Below, in pieces: positions 59,093 to 64,000 of a stretch of DNA of 64,000 nt; position 1 is the first letter of the stretch; each line of letters begins with the position of its first letter. Source of the stretch: CAZVFX01 sp964626565. GTDB lineage: Bacteria > Myxococcota_A > UBA9042 > CAIXZC01. The DNA is taken from positions 33,473-97,472 of the forward strand of contig CAZVFX010000006.1 in assembly GCA_964626565.1 (NCBI GenBank), in the 5' to 3' direction. Below the pieces are notes generated by a model. That model did not search any database, was not told the origin of the DNA, and saw only the letters and a program-made list of their open reading frames with translations. The translations under genes were made by a program, and so were the position numbers.

Positions 59093-60430
59093 CAACTCGC
59101 AGTAGCGCTCCATTTGAGCCTTTGTGTTCAGTTCAGTAGTGGTTACCAGCAATCGCCGATCCTGGTCGGGGAAGAAGCGGCTCAACGGCACTCCGGCCAC
59201 AACGTCGTGCTCCGCCAGCCGGGCGCAGATGTCCGCGGCGGGCCGGGGCAGGTCAACTACGAATTCGTTGAACCAGGGGGAGTCTGAAAAGGGAAGGGAG
59301 ACTCCTGGTATCTGGGCCAGTTTTCCGGCCAGGTAGAGGGAGGCGTTGTGGTTGAGGCGCGCCAGTTGCTCGAACCCGACGTTGCCCAGCAGGGACATGT
59401 ACACCGCTGCGGCCAGGGCGCACAGCCCTTCGTTGGTGCATATGTTAGACGTCGCCCGGGCTCTGCGTATGTGTTGCTCACGAGTGGCCAATGTGACGAC
59501 GAAACACTGGTTGTCGTTGCGGTCACGGGTCATACCCACCAGCCTTCCCGGCATGGCGCGCACGAACTTCTTGCGGGTGGCCATGAGTCCCAGGAGCGGA
59601 CCCCCGAACCCCACCGGCAGCCCCAAAGACTGGCCTTCGCCCACCACAATGTCGGCACCGCACTCTCCGGGAGGGCGCAACAATCCGAAGGCCAGAGGTT
59701 CACTGAATGCGGCGACAAGCAGGGCGCCGGTTTTGTCGGCCAGTTTCCGGGCCGCCACAAGGTTCTCCACCAGCCCGAAGAAGTTGGGCGATTGGATAAT
59801 CACCGCGGCCACGTCCGGGGTCAACGCCCGCGTCAGTTCCTGAAGGTCCGTAGTGCCGTCCGCGCCGGCAGGCACTACAACCAGTGACTCTTCAGGTGAG
59901 ACCTGGTAGGTTTTGAGCACCTCAACATATTCCGGGTGCACTGCGCCGGCCAGTACGATTTTCGGTCGTTTGCCGCGGAAGATCCTCACCGCCATGGACG
60001 CAGCCTCTGCAACCGCGGTAGACCCGTCGTAGAGAGAAGCGTTGGCTACCTCCATACCCAGCAATCGGGACTGCATGGTCTGGAACTCGAAGATTGCCTG
60101 CAAAGTGCCCTGGCTCACCTCCGGCTGATATGGGGTGTATGCGGTGTAGAATTCGCTGCGGGAAGTCACCGCTCCCACTGCCGCCGGAACATAGTGATTG
60201 TACAGCCCGGCACCGGCGAAGGAAGCCACTTTGGTGGCGTCCTTGTTCAGCGCGGCCAGTTGCTCCAGCTCTGCCTTGAGCTTGCACTCCGGCGCTCCGG
60301 GGGGAAGGTCGAGGGGGCGCCCCAGTCGTAAGCTGTCTGGAATGGTGCGGAAGAGCTGCTCCACCGACTCGATTCCGATGGCGTCGAGCATCTCCCTTTC
60401 GTCTTCCGGAGTGTGTGGGATGTACCTCAT
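59072..60430 (-). CDS. gcvPA: glycine dehydrogenase (decarboxylating) subunit 1
   Basis: A 452-residue P-protein alpha subunit of the glycine cleavage system. Start at 60430 (MRYIPHTPEDE). The sequence FAGAGLYNHYVPAAVGAVTSRSEFYTAYTPYQPEVSQG is the family signature by pieces, with TSNICTNEGLCALAA later. It forms a heterotetramer with GcvPB, which carries the PLP lysine, and decarboxylates glycine. It lies 47 bases after gcvH. gcvPB, often the next gene, is not here: the next gene is convergent. Confidence 0.93.
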   Translation of the reverse strand: MRYIPHTPEDEREMLDAIGIESVEQLFRTIPDSLRLGRPLDLPPGAPECKLKAELEQLAALNKDATKVASFAGAGLYNHYVPAAVGAVTSRSEFYTAYTPYQPEVSQGTLQAIFEFQTMQSRLLGMEVANASLYDGSTAVAEAASMAVRIFRGKRPKIVLAGAVHPEYVEVLKTYQVSPEESLVVVPAGADGTTDLQELTRALTPDVAAVIIQSPNFFGLVENLVAARKLADKTGALLVAAFSEPLAFGLLRPPGECGADIVVGEGQSLGLPVGFGGPLLGLMATRKKFVRAMPGRLVGMTRDRNDNQCFVVTLATREQHIRRARATSNICTNEGLCALAAAVYMSLLGNVGFEQLARLNHNASLYLAGKLAQIPGVSLPFSDSPWFNEFVVDLPRPAADICARLAEHDVVAGVPLSRFFPDQDRRLLVTTTELNTKAQMERYCELLADIVA

Positions 60431-60477
60431 GGGCTCGCAACCTGTCTTAGAGGAGTGGGAAACTTCCAACCAGGCGG

Positions 60478-60882
60478 CTATTCGGTGTCCTCATCCAACT
60501 CGTTGAGGTATTCCCGGTATTCGTCCGCATCCATCAAATCGTCGAGATCAGCGAGGTCGTTGGGCTCCACCTTGATGAGCCAGCCTTCGTCGTAAGGGTC
60601 CTGGTTGACCAGTTCGGGCAACTCGGCCAGCGCACTGTTGACCTCGAATACCTTCCCGGATACCGGGGAGTACACTTCCTCAACCCCCTTGTGGTGCTCG
60701 ATTTCGCCGAAAGAGGCGGCCTTTTCAAGTTCGTCCCCTTCTTCCGGAAGTTCGACGAAAGTAATATCGCCGATCTTGTCCTGGGCGTAGTCGGTAATAC
60801 CCACAATCACCACGCCGTCATCATCATCGTAATTGGCCCACTCGTGCGCCTTCGAGAATTTCAGATAGCTAGGAACGTCCAT
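60478..60882 (-). CDS. gcvH: glycine cleavage system H protein
   Basis: A 134-residue lipoyl carrier. GGAGGGGGATC precedes the ATG. The lipoylation site is K65 in EHHKGVEEVYSPVSG, matching the family consensus E-x2-K-x3-(D/E)-(V/I)-Y-x-P. The protein shuttles the aminomethyl group between the P, T and L proteins. Its C-terminus is more acidic than usual. Second gene of gcvT-gcvH-gcvPA. Confidence 0.93.
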   Translation of the reverse strand: MDVPSYLKFSKAHEWANYDDDDGVVIVGITDYAQDKIGDITFVELPEEGDELEKAASFGEIEHHKGVEEVYSPVSGKVFEVNSALAELPELVNQDPYDEGWLIKVEPNDLADLDDLMDADEYREYLNELDEDTE

Positions 60883-60916
60883 GATCCCCCTCCGCTAGAC
60901 GGTTCGTTTCCCTCTC

Positions 60917-62008
60917 TCACGACGCCTTGTAAAACGGCGTCTTGATCACTTTCGCAGCCATCGATTTCCCCCTGATATCGATGGCGATCTCCGTCCCTCG
61001 CTTGTGGAACGGTACTTCGATATAGCCCAGCCCGATAGTCTTGTCCAGTGTTGGTGAGCGGGTACCGGAGGTGACCCCGCCAACGACACGGCCGTCATGC
61101 ACTATGGGGCAGTGCTGCCGGGGAATGCCGCGGTCGAGCATCTTGAACCCTGCCAGCCGCCGCTTCAGACCCTCCTCCCTTACCTTCAGCAGCGCCTCTC
61201 TCCCCAGAAACTCGCGGTCGAAACTGACTGTCCACTTGAGTCCCGCCTCCAGCGGGTTGGTGGTCTCGTCTATGTCGTTGCCGTATAGGCAGAACTTCGC
61301 TTCCAGCCGCAGGGTGTCCCTGGCCCCGAGGCCGGCGGGCACGATTCCATGTTCTTCGCCCGCGGCCAGAAACAGCCGCCAGAAATGGGGGGCCGAATCC
61401 CAGGGAACGTACAGCTCGTATCCCGCTTCGCCGGTATAGCCGGTGCCCGCCACCATTGCCTGGTGGCCTTGGTGCTCGAGTTCGACAAAGTCGAACGGCT
61501 TCAGCTCCGCGGCAAGTTCGGCCCATAGGTTGCCCAGGACGGCATACGATTTCGGACCTTGAACCGCTATCTGCGCGTATTGTGAAGAAACGTCGCTGAT
61601 AGTGGCTTTGCCCGGGTTGTTACCCGTGAAATGCGCAACATCTTTGGCTGCAGTGGACGCGTTTACGCATAGCAGCAGGTCCGCGCTTGAGCGTTTGTAC
61701 ACGATGAGGTCGTCAACGATGTTGCCGTCGGCGTTGCACGCCGGTGTGTACAGGGCGCGCCCCGGCGGCAGGCTCAAGACATCGTTGGTCACCAGGAAAT
61801 CCACCACCTGCTCGGCGTCGGGTCCGGACACCTGGAGCTGCCCCATGTGCGAAACATCAAACATCCCCACCCCGGTTCTTACCGCCTCATGTTCCGCCTT
61901 GATGCCGCTGAACCAGACCGGCATGAGCCAGTCCGCGAAATCGACCATTCTGCCGCCCGCCTGCACGTGAATGTCGTAAAGGGAAGTCTTGCGGGAAGAG
62001 GGGGCCAT
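60917..62008 (-). CDS. gcvT: aminomethyltransferase (glycine cleavage T protein)
   Basis: A 363-residue folate-dependent enzyme. The start at 62008 follows AGGAGGTACC; an upstream frame extension to 62041 lacks a site. It has GMFDVSHMGQ at the N-terminus, GYTGEAGYELY in the middle (folate-site region) and GLGARDTLRLEAKFCLYGNDID, all family hallmarks, and ends in the C-terminal barrel with GVTSGTRSPTL. It transfers methylene to tetrahydrofolate and releases ammonia. No glycine riboswitch was seen in the short leader. Confidence 0.94.
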   Translation of the reverse strand: MAPSSRKTSLYDIHVQAGGRMVDFADWLMPVWFSGIKAEHEAVRTGVGMFDVSHMGQLQVSGPDAEQVVDFLVTNDVLSLPPGRALYTPACNADGNIVDDLIVYKRSSADLLLCVNASTAAKDVAHFTGNNPGKATISDVSSQYAQIAVQGPKSYAVLGNLWAELAAELKPFDFVELEHQGHQAMVAGTGYTGEAGYELYVPWDSAPHFWRLFLAAGEEHGIVPAGLGARDTLRLEAKFCLYGNDIDETTNPLEAGLKWTVSFDREFLGREALLKVREEGLKRRLAGFKMLDRGIPRQHCPIVHDGRVVGGVTSGTRSPTLDKTIGLGYIEVPFHKRGTEIAIDIRGKSMAAKVIKTPFYKAS

Positions 62009-62039
62009 GGTACCTCCTGCTCGAAGGGTCACGGATCGC

Positions 62040-62067
62040 ATGATATGGGAGTTTGCATCCGGGTCAA
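62040..62067 (-). promoter_or_regulatory. promoter for gcvT-gcvH-gcvPA
   Basis: Minus-strand TTGACC (62062-62067), 16-base spacer, TATCAT (62040-62045). The leader would be about 25 bases. Confidence 0.6.
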
Positions 62068-62107
62068 GGGTTTTTTGAACTGTTCGTTTACCAAGTATTG
62101 TGCGCCG

Positions 62108-63370
62108 CTAGGGTGAGCATGCTCCAGCGACAGTCCAGGTGAGCTCGTATTCCACCGGCTCAGCCAGGTCCAGGCCGCCGGCCGCCATGGTGTCCACAAC
62201 CGCGTACAGGGTCTGGCCGGGGAAAGCGGTTACTTCGTCGACCGCGAGGCTGTCTGCGAAACCCCAATTGCAGTCTACCACCGTGTCGGAAGCGCCGCAG
62301 GGGGCGCCGGTAAGGGCCAGAATCCCGGCCTGGGCACCCGGCTGTGCGCCTGGAAAAGCCAACTCTGCACTTACCGTGGCGGGCCCGGGTCCCGGAAAGT
62401 CGAGAGTCAAAGCGTGCGCCACGTCGGGTACGCCACCGACCGGGTCCGCGGGTGTGCCGAACTGGGAACAACCCAGGTAGAAATCATCCTGACTGTCCCA
62501 GCCCAGGGTCCCGTCGACGGTTGCGGATGCGAGTCCCTCTTTGCCCGGCGCACACGACTCTTCCAGGTCGGAATAGAGCAGGTGGCTTTCGGCTGCGCAC
62601 TCTTCCTGACCCAGCTTGTGGTTGAGCGCCAGGTGCAGGTCGAACTGGAAATCCTCGGCCGCCACGTCCGGTTGGGAGAGGAACTCCACCCCCAGGACGT
62701 ATAGCGCGGGCAGTAGCTCCATCTCCGCCTGTACCTGCCCCTCTTCGCCGTACCAGCAGCCGGTGATGTTCTCGTAGTGGCAACCGTTCTTCATGAGAAA
62801 GGCGTAGCAGGGGTAGTTGCACTCCAACGAAATGCGGATCGTGGAAGGGAAGTCCAACTTCAAAGGGTAGGTCTTCTCTTCCTGTTGCGGATTGTAGCCG
62901 TCGATCCCGCAGCTCTTGTACGACACGGTTATGAGGTGCGGGTCGAGAATCTCGCTGCGTCTGAAGAAAGAGTGAGTGACGATGTCGGGTCCGAAAATAT
63001 CGAGAGGCTGAGGCACGCCACCAATTTCGCAGACCCACTCTCCTTCGCCGCCTCCCACATCAGGGGGAGCTAACCCGTCAGGGGGCTTGGGAGTATCCTG
63101 CCAAACTACATCCCACACCGGGAAGGGGTCGTCGGGTGCGGTGGTCGTGTCGGGTACAAACCACCACTTATCCTTGGGCTCGGGGATGTCTTCTACCGGA
63201 GGCGGAACAAACACCTCCAGTGTGTCTGAGAGGTGGGTCTCAGACGAGCCTTCCACCCCTCCCGAGATCTCAGGCAATTGGGGTTTGGGAAGGTTGAACG
63301 GACAGCCTGCGACCAGGAGCATCAACAGCCCCGCGGCAGGCGCCAGCAACCGGGCGCTATCCCCCATCAT
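62108..63370 (-). CDS. secreted lipoprotein of unknown function
   Basis: A 420-residue lipoprotein starting at ATG 63370 (a second ATG follows directly). The signal peptide ends LLVAGC. An acidic, Pro-rich linker (residues about 25-110) contains DTTTAPDDPFP and PKPPDGLAPPDVGG. The C-terminal 310 residues are beta-rich with ten or more cysteines (SLECNYPCYAFLMKNGCHYENITGC) and end AGACSP. Its start overlaps the end of the preceding gene by 14 bases, so they are co-transcribed. No family recognised. Confidence 0.75.
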   Translation of the reverse strand: MMGDSARLLAPAAGLLMLLVAGCPFNLPKPQLPEISGGVEGSSETHLSDTLEVFVPPPVEDIPEPKDKWWFVPDTTTAPDDPFPVWDVVWQDTPKPPDGLAPPDVGGGEGEWVCEIGGVPQPLDIFGPDIVTHSFFRRSEILDPHLITVSYKSCGIDGYNPQQEEKTYPLKLDFPSTIRISLECNYPCYAFLMKNGCHYENITGCWYGEEGQVQAEMELLPALYVLGVEFLSQPDVAAEDFQFDLHLALNHKLGQEECAAESHLLYSDLEESCAPGKEGLASATVDGTLGWDSQDDFYLGCSQFGTPADPVGGVPDVAHALTLDFPGPGPATVSAELAFPGAQPGAQAGILALTGAPCGASDTVVDCNWGFADSLAVDEVTAFPGQTLYAVVDTMAAGGLDLAEPVEYELTWTVAGACSP

Positions 63371-64000
63371 CGGGAGTTGCTTCCGGCAGTTTGTCGTATT
63401 CCGGGGCCGGCTCATCTGGTTTCTCACTCTCGTCAACTACCTTCGGGGCCACAGGCTCTCCGACGCCGTCATCCCCCCGGTAGTACCGGGCCTTGCCTTT
63501 CACCGAAGGCAGGTTCCGGTAGCGGGTAAAGCCCCGAGGTTCCTCCACAACTATGGAATCGGAGCGGCGTTCGAAGAAAGGATAGGTATTGGTCTTTATC
63601 TTGTATGACAAATTGTACTCTCCGGGAAACAGATAGGTCGTTCCGCCATTGCACGGTTTCACCGAGCCGGGTCGCTCCAACCCGTCTACCGGCTTTTCGC
63701 TGAGTTTGGGACGGGAGACCCCTTCCACCGGTGCGAGCGGTTGTGGCTCCAACTCCAGCAGTTTCCCTTCCTTTACCGTGACCGGATAGTGAAGGCGGTT
63801 CCACTCGAGCATGTACTCGCCTGCGTGGAGTTGGACCTTTCCGTACCGGGGGGTCTCCATCATAACGTCGGCGGCCACCGTAGCCCAACCTTTGCCGTCG
63901 CGCACCGACGCGGTGAGGTTCAATGACATTCCGGCGCACAGGTCGTTCTTCCCAGGCTTGCCGGACAGCACTACGCTTGCCGCGCCTACTTTGACCTTGG
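63357..64000 (-). CDS. C-terminal part of a repeat-containing envelope protein (5' end outside window)
   Basis: The frame is open to the window edge and covers 214 residues. Two beta-rich modules are visible (GKVQLHAGEYMLEWNRLHYPVTVKEGKLLELE in part, and TTYLFPGEYNLSYKI), each built like a PEGA-type domain, which often lies in secreted proteins and presents short surface motifs. The C-terminal 50 residues are Pro/Asp/Glu-rich and probably unstructured. It is co-transcribed with the following lipoprotein gene. The signal sequence, if any, lies outside. Confidence 0.6.
   Translation of the reverse strand, partial: KVKVGAASVVLSGKPGKNDLCAGMSLNLTASVRDGKGWATVAADVMMETPRYGKVQLHAGEYMLEWNRLHYPVTVKEGKLLELEPQPLAPVEGVSRPKLSEKPVDGLERPGSVKPCNGGTTYLFPGEYNLSYKIKTNTYPFFERRSDSIVVEEPRGFTRYRNLPSVKGKARYYRGDDGVGEPVAPKVVDESEKPDEPAPEYDKLPEATPDDGG

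Noticed and set aside
62009..62107. Glycine riboswitch upstream of gcvT
   Set aside because: The predicted leader is only about 25 bases and no aptamer-like fold was seen.

Overview
The window reads as chromosomal DNA of a GC-rich, Gram-negative deltaproteobacterium-like organism, probably in or near Myxococcota or a relative such as Bradymonadia. This is inference. It rests on about fourteen secreted lipoproteins with acidic Asp/Pro-rich linkers, MopE-type Cys/Asp repeat proteins, thrombospondin-3 and fibrinogen-like modules, PilZ-like, HD-GYP and hybrid-kinase signalling proteins, a bactofilin, a split glycine decarboxylase (gcvPA form), a 6S RNA and a probable selenoprotein. No phage, IS element, CRISPR array, tRNA or rRNA was seen. 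Many upstream regions carry sigma-70-like hexamers with a 17-base spacer.

Layout. 1-1.2 kb: the end of a MepA-like murein endopeptidase, then a gene-free stretch with two tandem repeats. 1.2-4.3 kb (minus): a PQQ-type beta-propeller protein and a small lipoprotein. 4.5-10.4 kb (plus): a receiver-kinase, a PilZ/methyltransferase protein, a membrane kinase-receiver-kinase and a small anchored protein. The first three resemble the Ralstonia phcBSRQ quorum-sensing set in content. 10.4-13.4 kb (minus): lipoprotein, ArnT/PMT-like glycosyltransferase and a polytopic membrane protein with a probable frameshift. 13.6-17.8 kb (plus): an overlapping three-gene cassette of a SNF2-family ATPase, a small charged protein and a zinc-ribbon protein. 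17.9-21.5 kb: a 1206-residue MopE/Kelch lipoprotein. 21.5-27.1 kb (minus): lipoprotein, alpha/alpha-toroid-like protein, family-2 glycosyltransferase, O-carbamoyltransferase and radical SAM enzyme, the last four joined by ATGA overlaps. 27.2-30.2 kb (minus): an unknown protein and a Beta_propel lipoprotein. 30.4-35 kb (plus): a large subtilisin-like protease, RdgB and a lipoprotein.

35-39.2 kb (minus) is a secreted redox operon: a thioredoxin-like lipoprotein whose first catalytic Cys codon is an in-frame TGA followed by a SECIS-like hairpin, a five-haem cytochrome c, a DUF2318-like lipoprotein and a second CxxC thioredoxin-like lipoprotein. 39.3-47.4 kb (minus): an outer-membrane barrel protein, a 1336-residue MopE/TSP3/fibrinogen-like lipoprotein, an L,D-transpeptidase and a ParA-type ATPase. 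47.5-51.5 kb (minus): a hydrolase-like lipoprotein and an isolated PilC/GspF-like protein with a zinc ribbon. 51.7-54.1 kb (plus): receiver-GAF-HD-GYP protein, ECF sigma factor and zinc anti-sigma factor. 54.1-56.1 kb (minus): bactofilin, 6S RNA and a PilZ-like protein. 56.2-59.1 kb (plus): a small anchored protein and a Clp-family ATPase with a degenerate second ATPase domain. 59.1-62.1 kb (minus): gcvT-gcvH-gcvPA. The window ends in two secreted-protein genes.

Most points of interest concern the cell envelope. The best candidates for something undescribed are the selenocysteine redox operon, the Phc-like signalling operon, the SNF2 cassette and the carbamoyltransferase/radical SAM cluster. 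A recurring promoter design, in which the -10 hexamer ends 6-8 bases before an ATG with no Shine-Dalgarno, suggests leaderless mRNAs for at least four genes.
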